The notes: generated by a model from the letters alone, not told the origin. A stretch of 64,000 bases of DNA from Elmis aenea (GCA_947652605.1 OX393581.1:50491924-50555923), one strand, 5' to 3'; positions 46,915 to 59,150 are shown, numbered from the stretch's first letter. Numbers and translations: made by a program.

Positions 46915-47575
46915 AGGCGAAGGGACATAACATAACTTTAAATGGGCTTAGGTTAGAACAGGTAGAAAGCTTTTACTATTTAGTATAGTGACCATAGAGA
47001 AAAATAGAGGAATGAACAAGGAAATAAGCGAAAGGACAGGAAATATAGGAAGAATATTAAACCGTTTAAGAATAATTTTTTTTGGAAATAGAGAAGTCCC
47101 AAAACGAATAAAAGTGGAAGTGGTCAAAAATGAAGTAACTCCGGCACTTTTATACAGAAGTGAAATGTGGACACTCTCAAACAAAAATAGTAGCCGTGTG
47201 AATGTAGCAAAAATTAGGATAAAAAAAATCCAAGGAAGAACCAAAAAATATAGAATCAGAAACGAAACATATAGAGAACAATTAAAGATAAAATCAATCG
47301 AAACAAAAATAAAAGAAAGACAGCTGGGATGGTTGGGTCACATTTATAGGATGAAAGAAGAAAGATTAACCAGAAAAGTCTATGAAGCAAGATCACAAGA
47401 AAAAAAGCAATAAGGGAGACCGAGAAAAACCTGGCAAGACGAAGTACAAAAAGCAGCAACGGATAGAAACATCAAATGGAAAGACATAAAAAAGCTAGCA
47501 CACGACAGAAAAACATGGAATGAAACACAACTCAACAGTTCTACACCTCAGTAGAAGAACTCGTGACTAAATATA
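46915..47575 (+). mobile_element. 5'-truncated LINE copy with target duplication, hairpin-tailed family
   Basis: Flanked by TAACAGTCGTAAAA (46901-46914) and TAACAGTTGTAAAA (47576-47589), a 14-base duplication with one change. It encodes the RT C-terminal part in one nearly open frame (46988-47413): ISERTGNIGRILNRLRI, EVTPALLYRSEMWTLSNKN, RQLGWLGHIYRMKEERLTR. A TAA then precedes GRPRKTWQDEVQKAATD. It ends AGTTCTAC-loop-GTAGAAGAACT-CGTGACTAAATA. The stem pair C-G of the other copies is here T-A. It sits in the intron between the 48.7 kb and 46.1 kb exons, on the opposite strand to the gene. Confidence 0.88.
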
Positions 47576-47589
47576 TAACAGTTGTAAAA

Positions 47590-48662
47590 CATTTTAGACA
47601 GATTTTGTTCTTATGGTAATGTTGATACCAGTAGCGTAGGCAGTTTGTTTTCCTACTTGCTTCTGCGTATGATATATCATCGTATTTAGAATTTTTTTGA
47701 GTTCATTTTTTATGCAAAAGACCCTAAAAGAAATAACTAGGTTAATGATGCTCCAAAATAGACGAAAAGTCTGATAGCTATCCAGTTCGCTCAGCTTAAA
47801 GGGTATGAAAAGTTGTTTCGAGAAAGTGTTTTTAGGTTTTCAGTATTTCTAAAAAAAAAAAGAATTGATATTTTAGCTTTTTTGAATAACTTTTGATCTC
47901 ATAGTTTTTTATCAAATTTAAATTCATCTTCAATTTTTTTAACTTTTCCCTAAATTACCCGACTGATAAACGAGATCTCTATGTTGTGCCTCAAATTTTG
48001 TAGACACCGTGTGTTTTTCTATTTAAAATTAATCATTTAAATTATATGAACATGTAGAAGGACACTTCGTACGTAATTTTATTTACTCTCACACGAAAAA
48101 CCATTTCAAACTTTCAATTTTAATGCAGCAACTGATATAGAACAGAAAAAGAATCGACTCTTCCGCTAATCGAAACTTTAAAAACAATTTACTGATTAAA
48201 TTGTTCAATAAAACCGTAGATTGCTATTATTTCCTCATTACTATCTCTTGAAAGCTATGAGCCAGCGGTTGAACACCGTAATAGCAATAATAACGCGAAT
48301 TTATTTGATGTATTCCCGAGACGTTCTCGATAATTGAGCTTCGCCGAAACAGATGAGAGCTGCAATATAATTTGAATTGCAAATAAGAGTTATACTTTTG
48401 CTCTGCAGCAATGCGATTGAATCCTAATAAACGAATTTGTTGCATTACCAACTCAATATAGCGTTACTGTGGTCGAAGCAAACCGTAGATATAATTCAAA
48501 CAGTTACGTAGCAGGATATAGTTGGTCTGTTGCATCTCACTTAACTCCCCATACCTGCTTGTTATGAATCAAATAATCCGAAAATATTTGGCGCGCATAA
48601 CGTTATTGTGCTATATTTTGGGTACAACGTCACATTAAGGTAAAAAACAACTGCAGACTTAC
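47590..48662. other. intron sequence after the large exon
   Basis: The frame of the large exon stays open past its donor to a stop at 48562 (33 extra codons beginning SKSAVV). I take this as intron read-through because the donor GTAAGT is a perfect match. Otherwise no feature. Confidence 0.5.
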
Positions 48663-51600
48663 TTAAATGCGGCCACTCGCTGTAAACCACCCGTAGGTTC
48701 TCATTTACTTCTTTGTGTGGTTCTTGCGATTTGTTCTTTTGTGATTCTACAACAACAGAGAACGTCTGGGCGGCGTATGAAACGTTTGATGATTCTGTTT
48801 GTGTTAGGGAGTTGTCGTTCGGTTCAGAAATGTCGGGGGAATTCCGCTTTTTGGGTTGGGGCGTCACGACGTAGATTTTTTCACGCGTTAAAGGTGAAAT
48901 TGATACTTGAACCTGCTCCCATACTCTTGTGGTTGTTGTCGATTCGTCTGTGGTTGTTTCGTCTAACGTTGTTGGATATTCCGTGGTTGTTTCTGTGAGT
49001 ATTGAATTACTGTCGATGTCGTTGGTGGTTTCGAGTTTTGTTTCTTTGTTGTTGGAGCTGGCAGATTCGTGGTCGAATGTGGAGACCATGTAACTTCTAG
49101 TGGATGGTTCGCTCGTGGCGGCGTAGGGTTGTGTGGTGAAGTAATTGTCAGGGATTATCTTTGATGGTACTAGTTTTCCTGTAGTGCTGGCTTTCTGCAT
49201 GTCCGCTATTCTGTTGGCGTAAGCTTGTGAAGTCCAGTCGTCTATGTTCTTCTGCAGTCTAATCACGTCGAAAGGAGTTTTCTGGTTATCAGTTGTCTTT
49301 TGGTTCAATTCTCCTTTCAACAAATCTCTTATATTCATGACACCAATATTTTGAATTGACGTGATTTGTTGCGATTCGGCTTGTTTGTGATCGTACTGAT
49401 TCCAAACCGATGTCAGAGACGGCGGTTGCGTGTATAAAGGTAACGAAGCGATGCTGGTTCTTCCACCCAACAAACCACCCATATTCCATTTCGTGTTTTG
49501 GGAGTTTGTCGGCGTATTAGAAGTGTAAGGCACGATTATTTGGACTTGTTTTGGTTTGACTGTGGTGGACAAAACTTGCTGTCCTCTTCCTGTTGCTGTT
49601 AACCACACAGGATTTCCTACAGGAGGAGGAAGCATGGAAGTCGAAATTGTTTTGATACTCGGTGTCCAGCTGCTGTAATCCATGGGTGGTTGCGTGAATA
49701 ACGTTTGACTTTGTTTTTCAGTTGCTGGTGTTTGGTTAGGAATGCTGGAAGCTTCTTTTTCCGCGTTCTCAAGTAACTGGTTGATCAAAAGCGGATTGAA
49801 TATGCTAGTACCAGAAGCTTGAGTCTGCACAGAAGGTTGTAAAGTAAAACCGGTCTGTTGGGCTGTTGGAAATTTATTATTAAGCGCGAGGGATAAATGA
49901 TTGTCGTTTAAATTAGCGGAGAGTTGCGAGGGTAGGTTAAAGGAAAAGATCCCTAAATCCTCGTTATTATCGCGTTTTTTTCCTTGCGATGAAATTGGTT
50001 GATACGTGGCGTTTTGTGCAGTGGCTGCAGTGTGAGTGTCGCCTGAATTCGTTTCTACAACGATCGGATTATTTTTCAAACTTGAATGCGGCGCGCCATA
50101 TTCGTTTTGTTGTGAAGAATCTGTTTGTACAGAAGTAGTTACATCCACAATAGGGGATTGTATGACATTAACCGGATGTTCTATCGACGATAAGTAACTG
50201 GCCACTTGGATGCTGGGTTGGATTTTTACATTATCATTTTCTTTGGCGTGAGTTTCCACTTGGGAGCCTTGAGCCTTGAGGCTGTCGTGGCCTGAAACAT
50301 CAAAGCCACCTTGGAATGGTTGAGCATCGTAAAGTGGTAAGCTCGGAAAATTATTGGGCTGCAGAGGTAAAGCGTTGTTGAAAATTTCGCCGGTTAAAGC
50401 GCCATTGAAATCAGCACCGTGTGATGACAACGGTAATTGGTTACCAAATCCAAAATCAGGAGTCAGTGGCGGAGCTGCTAGGAGCTCCAAGTTATTGGTG
50501 CTCTGAAAATGTGAGGGTACTCCATATTGTGGAGAAATTTGCGGAGCTCCGTAGTCACCATCAGGAGCTGATGGTAGAGAGGGGGCTCCGTAATTATCAG
50601 AGGGTCCTGGAACTATCGGCGCACCATAAGAATTACTAAGAGGTGCTGGTGGTAAAGAGGGGGCTCCGTAATTATCAGACGGTCCTGGAACTATCGGCGC
50701 ACCATAAGAATTACTAAGAGGTGCCGGTGGTATACGTGCAAAAGTGGTTGTTTTAACTTTGGCAGGTAGTAACGGCACTCCATAATTAGTGCTTGGTGGT
50801 ACATAACCGGAACCTTTGTAAGGAGGTCTGTGATGTGAAGGTCCAGGTGGAGGTGGTCGATCTATAAAGGGAATTCCAGGGACGTAAGGCTTTGGTTTGA
50901 AGTTCTTCGGTGGACCGTATTTTAAAGGAATAAAGTTCGGTATGGAAGGACCGTGCTTTCCAAAAGGAGGAGGACCATAGGAGTTAGAGGGTGGTCCATA
51001 ATTATTAGAAGGTGGTTTGAAGTTGCCAGGTGGTGGTCCGTAGCTACCAGAAGGTGGTCCGTAATTTTGTGACGGCGAGCCGTGACTTGAATGAGATAGG
51101 GGTGGTGGTGAATCTAAATTTCTTAGTGACGTATCGGATAATCCACCTCCAAAGCCGCTCGGGCTGTGTGATGGGCCGTTGAATGAACCAAATGAACTTG
51201 GAGGTTGTGCATGTGGTGGTCCATATTGAGAAACGGGTGGAGGACCATACTGAGAAACTGGTGGTGGGCCATATTGTGAAACTGGCGGACCATGTTGTGA
51301 AGGAGGTGCGCCGTAATGCGTTTGAGGAGTTCCATACTGCGGTGAAGCAGCTGTTGGTGTTCCATATAACGAAGGTGGCGGTTTTTGGTAGCCAATTTCT
51401 GACGGTTGCACAAAACCGATTATCGTGTTTTGGCCGTAATTAGCAGCAATGGGTATCCAAGGCTCAGCATCGCAAGGATTACACTGCTTTGGATGATGGC
51501 CTGAATTTATTGGTGGCCCATAATGATCCGACGGAGGATGGTGCTGACCGGAATTTATTGGTGGCCCATAATTATCCGACGGCGGATGGTGCTGGCCGGA

Positions 51601-51957
51601 ATTTATTGGTGGCCCATATTGATCCGACGGCGGATGGTGCTGTTGGAATGCTTGTGGGGGTGGGCCGTAATGTGGCAGCTGAGGGAAGGATGGCTCATGG
51701 TGGGGCGGCGGTAAATATTGGTTATTTTGCCTCGTTTCTACCGCATCATACTCCTTATCAGAATCACCGAACGGTAAAATCCAGCTAGCCCAATTGGATA
51801 ATTTGGACATAAACGACGGTTCATCTTTCGGTTTCTTATCGAATGCTTTTGATGGAGGTTTGAGGAAATTGTCTAATCTTTCTTCTGCTTCCGTATCTGC
51901 TTTTGTGTCTTCAGCCAAAGTGCATAAGGCAAAGCTTAGCAAAAGAATGGCGAATAT
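48663..51957 (-). CDS. large exon of a proline-rich, YGPP/YGAP-repeat secreted protein
   Basis: A 3295-nt exon entered in phase 0 after TTTTTTTTTGTTACAG (acceptor ends 51958) and left in phase 1 at donor TTTAA|GTAAGT (48663/48662). It encodes about 1098 residues. It opens in a hydrophobic segment, IFAILLLSFALCTLA, the core of a signal peptide whose initiating Met must lie in an upstream exon not found here. Next come an acidic/Lys stretch and a Pro/Gly/Tyr-rich region with three 16-residue units of the HHPPSDxYGPPINSGQ type (about 51490-51650), several SQYGPPPV units and a CNPCDAEPWIPIA motif. Two 26-residue tandem units contain PSDNYGAPSLP, close to the resilin-type PSDSYGAP motif. The C-terminal half is Gln/Thr/Ser-rich. 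No chitin-binding R&R domain is visible. A role in cuticle or extracellular matrix is inferred from composition only. The read-through open frame to 48562 is probably not used. Confidence 0.85.
50577..50735 (-). repeat. coding tandem duplication, 78-bp period
   Basis: GGGGGCTCCGTAATTATCAG recurs exactly 78 bases apart (50581 and 50659), with the surrounding unit nearly identical. It encodes two 26-residue blocks with PLSNSYGAPIVPGPSDNYGA. The frame is kept. Near-identity at silent positions suggests a recent duplication or gene conversion. Confidence 0.85.
51490..51650 (-). repeat. coding tandem repeat, three 48-bp units
   Basis: GAATTTATTGGTGGCCCATA recurs three times at about 48-base spacing. 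It encodes 16-residue units with PSDxYGPPINSGQHHP. The units differ at a few bases and the frame is conserved. Confidence 0.85.
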
Positions 51958-54849
51958 CTGTAACAAAAAAAAAATTAGTCACTTATTAATATGTAATAAA
52001 TTATAAAACATGAGGTCAAGACTTGAGCTAATTTTAAAAGTGCGAAATATTGTTGTGTATTTAATGTTTAAGCAAGCTTTGTTATTAAAAACAGTTTATT
52101 TGGGGTCGTTTTAGATATGTCTTACTAAATTTGATGAAAAAATAACTGTCTTTGCCTACTAAAGATGCGTGAATGTTAATTTTGTCTTTCTTTCATTTAT
52201 GCCGAAGTAACTTATGGTTATATTGGTACTATTCAATCCTCAGAGTAACTTTCATCTATCTAAACCTACTTTATCACTTGTCATAACACGGATAGTTGGT
52301 TTACGGAACGTGCACATACATACATATTTCCATAAGGACATTTATATTCTCTCACTGTACAAACGATGTAACTAGGTTTAGCTGCGGGCGTATTAACGAC
52401 AGCCGGCTAGCTCCGCAAACAATGAGCTCCTGTGCCATCAGTAAATTTCACCAAATACAGCGATACTTAAGACGTTCTTGATTAGGCAGTTAATTAAGAA
52501 ACCTTTTAATTACTCGCGACAACAAGCAGTGCAAAGAAAGCGACATCTAATGAATATGGCAGAGTAATAAAATGTATTACTAACTTTTACAAGCACGCGA
52601 AAGTGCAACGATAAATAATTGGAAGAGGAGAGAGATGAATAATGTTGTTATTAAACACTTGAGCGTCTAATATTATGGCGTTGTAATAAATACTCGATTG
52701 ATAATTACGTTTTAATAAAAGGGGATAGAATTATTACAGGTATATTTGAAAATATTTTTATCGGGTTCGGAAGAAAAAACTGTATGAAATAGCGTTTGAT
52801 CAACTTTCTATCTCAAACCGTTTAGCCACAATCGACCGGTCCCCCACTAATGACTTGCCCTGTATATTAAGAAATAATTAAAATAATTCAAAATAAATAA
52901 AATTACAACTTATGAAGGGGCGCGCAAGTATTGTAACTGATATTGCATTTTGACAATGGATCCTTTTAAAAAATCACGAGCGAGTTTAACTAAAAATTGC
53001 ATTTATTTTTAAATCATTATATTATTGTTCCATAGCAATTGGAATAAATCTGGTTTAACAATAGCTTAGCAGTTTTTAACAACAATTTCAAATCTTTTGT
53101 CATCGCTTTCATTTGCGTCTGCATTTTTTATATATTTGCACAATCTTCATTATTTTAACATGCCGTTACAACTTTCGATATATCCTTTTTTTAATTACAA
53201 TTTGAATGTAATTTAGTAACTTTATGATCGGATGAACAAATTTGTTCAACAGAAAAAAAATTATCTCCTAACTTCCTCCGTAGTATAAAAATTAGGGGCG
53301 ACCCAACAGGAGCAAAAGTAATTTTAGCAGTCGCGTGTTTAAATTATAACAATTTTTCAAACTGAAGGTTAATTTACCTTTTTAAGGACGCTTTGTAAGA
53401 ATACAAATACAGTAACATAAATTAAATTGCTTCCTTTTAATAAAACTCTCAACGTTAAACATTTTATGGAAGCTTCCAAGTGAATTTTGCCAAGAGAAAT
53501 GTGTGTTAAATCTTGTTTTTTATCCACAGATATTTTTTCTTTAGCATTGATCAAATGGCTTGAAATTTTTGGCAGGTTTTTAACACTAAATTGATCGTAA
53601 CGTAGCTTTATTACTGTACAAGTTGTAAAAGTTCCCGAACGACAATAGATTTTTTTATTGCTAACATAACTATGCTCTACATTTATTTTAATAGCGAGTG
53701 TTACATTTTTATTTAACGAGACTTAACCTATATAACCTCAAGTAATAAGATGTTGTGCTTTATATGTGGCATCTCCTGGATTATGATTTTCACACCAGGT
53801 TCTGTATAGGTAAGCGCAAGATATTAAATCTCATATACAGACGAGTGCGTATTTTTAGGTAAATGAAATGTCTAAAGCAATATAATTATACAACTTTGAC
53901 CAAATTCGTAGCCCTGGAGATACATTAACGAGATGTTTTTATCTTCCACTGTACAATAGTTAAGACAAAATATAAAACGAAGTGTTCTGTAATTATACAA
54001 CACTTAGGCTGTTGTAATATAGAGGGTAGCAAAAATTCTTAATTTCTGGATTCCAGATTTGAGAGTTCCAGCGATGAACGATTCCCGTGTTGCATGGTTC
54101 CATCTTTGCATGATTCTACCTGTGCATTTTACACATTTGAACATTTCATATTTGAATGTTCCAGATATTAATGGCTTACCTTCGTGTTGGTATAAGGATT
54201 GCGGCAATTCGTACGTAAAAATTTGAATTACATAAGTATGATCAGAAGTGAACATTTACACGGCATGGTTAAATTTCTAGAACGCCGGCTAATTAATATT
54301 GACAATGCGCCAACATTGCAGCTGCTTAACACGGGACGGCGTAATCACAAAATTTAATTCACTACACACAACAGTTCAATCGCAAAGTTTAAAAGTTTCG
54401 AGAGTTATTCGAAAACGTTGGCTAATCGAGCGTGCTGTGCAAGGAATTTTAATGATATTCCTCAACTATTCTCAAAAAACTTTTAAATTTGGTTTGCAGT
54501 AGTTAAAACTTCACGGTGACTTTAAAATGTCTGGCAGAAATAGCGTAACTCCTGGGTATTCCATTTGCCGTGTTTACTTTAAAATGCAGGCACGTTATTT
54601 TAAAAAGTCGTTGCACAGCAATTTAATTAGATGCTTTTAAGTTAAGAGGCGCAAATTTATTGCACTTAAAACGTTTTGTTGCTCGCATTCGAAGCATTTA
54701 TGTAATTGCAGAGTGTAAGTTCGTTGTTTGAGTTATCTAGATTAAAAGTACAAAGTAGTTCCCTTCAGCAATGATACACCATTCTTACTTTCCACTCCTT
54801 GAAGCTCCCAACAAATCTTCCAACTTTTAAAATACTCTTCTTGTCCCGT
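51958..54849. other. upstream region or first intron of the proline-rich gene
   Basis: The first coding exon (Met plus a few codons, phase 0) should lie in this direction but could not be identified. A - strand donor-like GAAG|GTAAGC near 54180 follows an open frame, but in the wrong phase. At 52855 GCCCTGTATA resembles a repeat terminus. The GC-richer patch near 52380-52480 has no clear exon. Confidence 0.35.
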
Positions 54850-55880
54850 ATAAAATTGATTGTTAATAATATGGCATCAACTCCATACAAAAGCCCCTCA
54901 AATAAATCACACAGCGGGGAGGGGGAGTTTTGCTGTAGGAAGTGAGAACGACGAATATACGTCAGAAAAAAATAGACATTCTTACGAACATATGAACAAT
55001 GACAGACATGAAAGAAACAAAACATCTCGAGAGCGACGAGTATACGTCGGAGAATTCGAAAAGAAAAAGAGAACAGGACATAGAAGACATATCAAAAGGG
55101 AGTAAAAAGATTAACAGGACACCTCAAAAAGAGAGAAAAGATAAAGAAGATAAAACGTATACGCTTATGAATATGATCAAGGGAAGTAATGTAAATAAAA
55201 CATGACCAGAGATCATACCAAGAGGAACTGAAGGAACTGAGAGAAAAATGAATTGCTGAAAAATGAAAACAAGATAATAAAAGAGAAGATGAAATCCGTA
55301 AAAGATAGAGTTAGAAGACTGGAAAAAGATAGAACCAAAAATAATATCGTTCTGACGGGCTTGGAGATAAAAACTGATAACAAAGCAGACCTCATACATG
55401 AATTTGAACACCTTATTGAAAGAGGAACAGGTATAAAAGTTCAGATTAAAAACGCCATAGAGATAGGAACAAAAGGATGTAAGTTAGAACTAGTCAAACC
55501 AATAGAAAAAGAAAAGGTAATGAAAAACAAGTATAAGTTAAAACAACTCCAAGAAATAATACATATAAAAAACGAAATGACAAAGGAGAAACTGGAAATT
55601 CAAAAGAAGCTAAAACAAATTAATGTCGGAAGAAGAGAGACAGAAAGGAAGAACAACGAAAATAGGATATCAAAAGATCACAACTGATGAAAAAGAATGG
55701 AGATGGAACAGGGAGCAGGAAAAGTTGAAAGAAAATAAAACAACAAACCATCAACCTCCAACAGATAGTAAAGAATACAGAAATATTAGGTTAACGATGC
55801 AGGCAATGAAAATGGACACGAGAAAGAAAATAACTTTAAAAAATCAAGAAAGAAGAACAAGAAGACATCGGAAATGACAC
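54850..55880 (+). pseudogene. LINE 5' end and ORF1-like coiled-coil protein
   Basis: ATG at 54871 starts MASTPYKSPSNKSHSGEGEF, which is interrupted after 23 codons. Frameshifted Lys/Glu-rich sequence follows. From 55253 to 55687 a 144-codon frame reads ENKIIKEKMKSVKDRVRRLE, then DRTKNNIVLTGLEIKTDNK. This is a coiled coil followed by the KNNIVxxGL start of an L1-type ORF1 RNA-binding domain, with EFEHLIERGTGIKVQIKNA after it. It is the RNA-binding first protein of a LINE. No RT follows. It may be the front part of one of the RT families in this window, but no overlap proves this. Confidence 0.65.
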
Positions 55881-56021
55881 AAGCAATGAAAATGGACATG
55901 CGAAAGGAAATAAAAAGAAAAGAGGAAAACACAAAAAAAAACTCAACTCCAGAAAAAACGTCAGAAAAAAAAGATGCCTAACACCCGTGAGGGTTGATGG
56001 GGCATGGATTAATATAAGACG

Positions 56022-56081
56022 ATAAAATTGATTGTTTATAATATGGCATCAACTCCGTACAAAAGCCTCTCAAATAAATCA
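56022..56081 (+). repeat. second copy of the 60-bp LINE start (direct repeat of 54850-54909)
   Basis: 57 of 60 bases match 54850-54909, including the ATG and the MASTPYKS codons. After TCA the two copies diverge immediately. It therefore marks either a second, very short insertion of the same LINE start or a rearrangement. Confidence 0.85.
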
Positions 56082-57109
56082 AATTGCGGGATTTGCCGTT
56101 AAATTTTGATCTCGTTTAAGTCAAATATACGTGTGGAGCACCAGGTATTACAACCAAGGGAGCCATAACACTCGCTATTAGTTTAGCGTGGAAGGCATTG
56201 AAAGCAGTTACGTATTTGATACGCCAATTGTTAAACACGATCGTAAAATTCTTAGCCGATTTTCAACCTCAATTTATAATTTAAGTACACTCCGAATCAA
56301 GCTTCATTCAATTAAATACTATACGAGAGGTTTTATGACTGAAATCAAATAAATAAAATTTCTGAATAAAATTTTTCGAAAGCAGTTAATCATTATGAAT
56401 ATAAAAATTGTAATGAAAACAGCAAGCGGTAGTTTTTTAATCTACAACTCGCTTCAAAACATTAATGAGTATACCAACCAATTACATTCAATACCCTTTA
56501 TAAACGAAATTATAAAATCGTAGCCAATCCTGAAAATATTAAAGGATTGTTAATTAGAGAAAATATTTCTTAATTTAGTGATTTAAGAAAAATGACTTAT
56601 CGATGTTTAAAGTTTCACAAGTTTGACCAAGCGTAAAAAACACCCTGTATAATATTTTTTAAATGTAGCTAGCGCAAAGTGTTAATTAATCTATTGTCAA
56701 TCTCAATTTTAAACGAAATTTTGCCGCTTTTTTAAATAACTTTAATGTAAAAAAAAATTGCAAGTGCTCTATCGCTCAAAATTTTCACAAAAATGTAAAT
56801 TTTACGAAAACGGTTGACTTAAGACCCATATAACCTTAAACATTTTTTAAAGTAAATTTTAAGAGGAATCCAAAAATGTAAAAATATACAGGGTGTTCTA
56901 TTTAAAAAAATTACATTTTTATATGTGCCGGTCAAACGAAACACCCTGTATATTTGAAAATAATTTTAGTTTATGTAGAAAATAGGTTCGCACAATATTT
57001 GTATTAAACAGTTTTTGATATTTTCATTAATAAAGGAGCTATCGAAGAATCTCAGGGTCGTGGTGCACCCTGTATAAGGCAATAAATAATTTTTTACCAC
57101 GTTACATGA
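56082..57109. other. non-coding region with clustered CAGGGTG/CACCCTG termini
   Basis: TA-flanked termini occur at 56641 (CACCCTGTA), 56888 (TACAGGGTG), 56942 (ACACCCTGTA) and 57066 (CACCCTGTA). No coding sequence was seen. Confidence 0.5.
56888..56948. repeat. 61-bp unit with 9-base inverted ends, TA-flanked
   Basis: CAGGGTGTT at 56888 faces AACACCCTG ending at 56948. The flanks are TATA on the left and TATAT on the right. It may be a minimal MITE or two abutting repeat ends. Confidence 0.5.
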
Positions 57110-57431
57110 CTAAAGTTTAATACAAAACTGTAAAATTCACGAATATCATACTGGGAAAAAAGACGACTTTAAACTTTAGACACAGAACGCCTAGTGGTAC
57201 AAAGGTCTCAAGATTTTTAATGAATTACCTGTGGAAACTAAACAAACAACGTCAATATCAAACTTTAAAAAATCATGTGTAGAATATGTGAAAAATAATG
57301 TCAAGATTTAATAGTTAGTTAAAGTTAAGAGCATATATACAAATAAATATAAGCAGGATTAATATGATGTATAATTAGCTAAAGGCTAAATAAAGATTTC
57401 TTATTATAATTATAATTATTATTATTATTAC
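57110..57431 (+). pseudogene. CR1-like LINE 3' end with (ATT)n tail
   Basis: The + strand at 57198-57311 encodes YKGLKIFNELPVETKQTTSI, then FKKSCVEYVKNNVKI and a stop. This is the YxGxKLFNxLPxxIKxxxSxxxFKKxLxxYL ending of CR1-type reverse transcriptases. A short untranslated end (GCTAAATAAAGATTTCTT) then leads into (ATT)n at 57408-57430, the microsatellite tail usual for this clade. Everything upstream of the last 60 codons is missing or degraded. Confidence 0.7.
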
Positions 57432-58939
57432 AAAAACTCCTCAATTAGATAAATCATTTCTATCTAACAAAAGGTTCGCCAATTTTTCAAATGTTATAAA
57501 TATTTAATGCAGTATAGTATGACAATAGGAATGGAAAAAATATCAGAAATAATCAAAAAATTGTTAATTGCCATTTATAACATTATATTACTTTGAAAAA
57601 ATACTTACATAGGTTAGTTTGTACAGTATTTTTGTTTTACTTGCCCTAATTAATTAGGCAAACATTACTTTAAATTGGTCTTTAATAAATTAGAAGTTTT
57701 CTACACAGAAAATACACAAGTTTTTTCTAGCAATTTTAACGTCAAATTAAAACAAATGTGGATATATTTTTACATTAAGGCCACTTTCAAGTTGGGAAAA
57801 AATTTGCTCGTCACCATATTAAATTAGACAAGAGCTAAATCCACGCTTTTTGCACAATAACAACACTGCACTTTGCGGTTCTCGAATCCATTTAAAATTT
57901 TAATAAAAATATGTTTTGTAACAAATTACAATTATTTTGTTTTACAATATGGTAAATAAACTTTATTATGCAATTTCTTTTCGTTCATGAAACTGCAGAT
58001 TTGTTATTAAAGATTGCATTACGATATTTAAAATCTTGTAAAGTTTTTAGACTCAAACATATTTCTTTAAAGTTCAATTCCATGGAATTGTATTCAAGTT
58101 TCATCTCTGGTAACATTTTATTGAAACCCATTCATGCAAAATTCTATGCAACTCGCTTCAGCAGATATCATAACCTTCAGTAAATCGAAACGTATCGATT
58201 TAGCAGCCCCGAATTGAATTTATATTTAAATTGAATGAAAAAACACTGAGAATGAAATAAAATATCTTATGTAGGTAAATCAACACAAATCAGTCTACAT
58301 CCGATAGATTAAAGCTTATTTACGTTTATAAATAGATTTTTTAAACTCAATTCAACTTTAAAATTTGTACAGTTGCATACGGGAGAGGTATAAATAGTTT
58401 CGAGGTGTAATATTTCAAGAACCAGAAACCGTATCAAATTGTATCTTAGGGGACACCTACTATTCCGGGTATTGTGGCGTGAACTTTTGATTGGTGAATT
58501 CCATATTTCATTTTGTATTCCTACACGCCTTTAAAAAAGAACATTGCTTGTCCAATTAATTATTTTGAGAGCTTCATACTCCCAGAGAGCTAAATATATA
58601 ACTGTTTTGCTGATTAGTAAATGTGCATTGCGATTTGCAGTGCACTCCAGTCATCCATTACTGGATTTATGCAGACAATGCACCATGCTCAATTGAATGC
58701 GTTTAGTGATTCATGAGATAACAGATGCTTCAGAAACTTTTATTATACATCACATATTAATATAATACTAGGAGATTATGTATAATCCGTTGTATAACAC
58801 ACAAGTTTAATATTATTAATGTGGGTATTTTGCAGTGCCCAGAGTTTTTTTAAATCTTTTATTTCATACAAAATTTACTATTGAATTAGTTCTGCAAAAA
58901 TATTTAAAGTCTTATGTAATTTTATCATGGCATGTGTTG
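57432..58939. other. AT-rich sequence, nothing recognised
   Basis: TATAAATAG at 58389 is promoter-like but precedes no gene. The + frame at 57968-58183 has no family. Confidence 0.4.
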
Positions 58940-59150
58940 GAAAGAAGAGGGACACTAAGAGATCTAATTGAAGCCATACAAAGTATTTACAAAAGAACAA
59001 GTACCTAACAAGAATTCAAAACTACAGCACAAAAACCATCGTAACCAAAAAGGAAGACAGGCAAGGCAAAACTTAACTTCAAACCCTCTACACTGGAAGG
59101 TAGAAGACGTTCGGAAAAATAAGTAAGTATGTAATTTTACCAATATTTCT
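58940..59150 (+). pseudogene. LINE RT remnant (low confidence)
   Basis: The + strand, in shifted frames, gives LIEAIQSIYKRTS- and YKNSKLQHKNHRNQ-like sequence, resembling the segment between the first two RT blocks of insect LINEs. It probably belongs to the same copy as 59440-59950, split by the transposase fragment between them. Confidence 0.4.

Noticed and set aside
48562..48662. Natural stop of the large proline-rich frame at 48562
   Set aside because: A perfect GTAAGT donor precedes it, and the 46.1 kb exon continues the frame with the coding character of the protein, while the read-through tail is AT-driven.
51183..51788. + strand frames over the proline-rich exon
   Set aside because: Antisense shadows of the YGPP repeats.
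51958..51966. Translation start (TTG or MLQ) at the 5' edge of the large exon
   Set aside because: These bases are the splice acceptor TTGTTACAG after a T tract. The real Met must be in an upstream exon.
54004..54255. Possible first exon of the proline-rich gene (MFTSDHTYV.. with donor GAAG|GTAAGC)
   Set aside because: It ends in phase 1, whereas phase 0 is required, and it lacks the start of a signal peptide.
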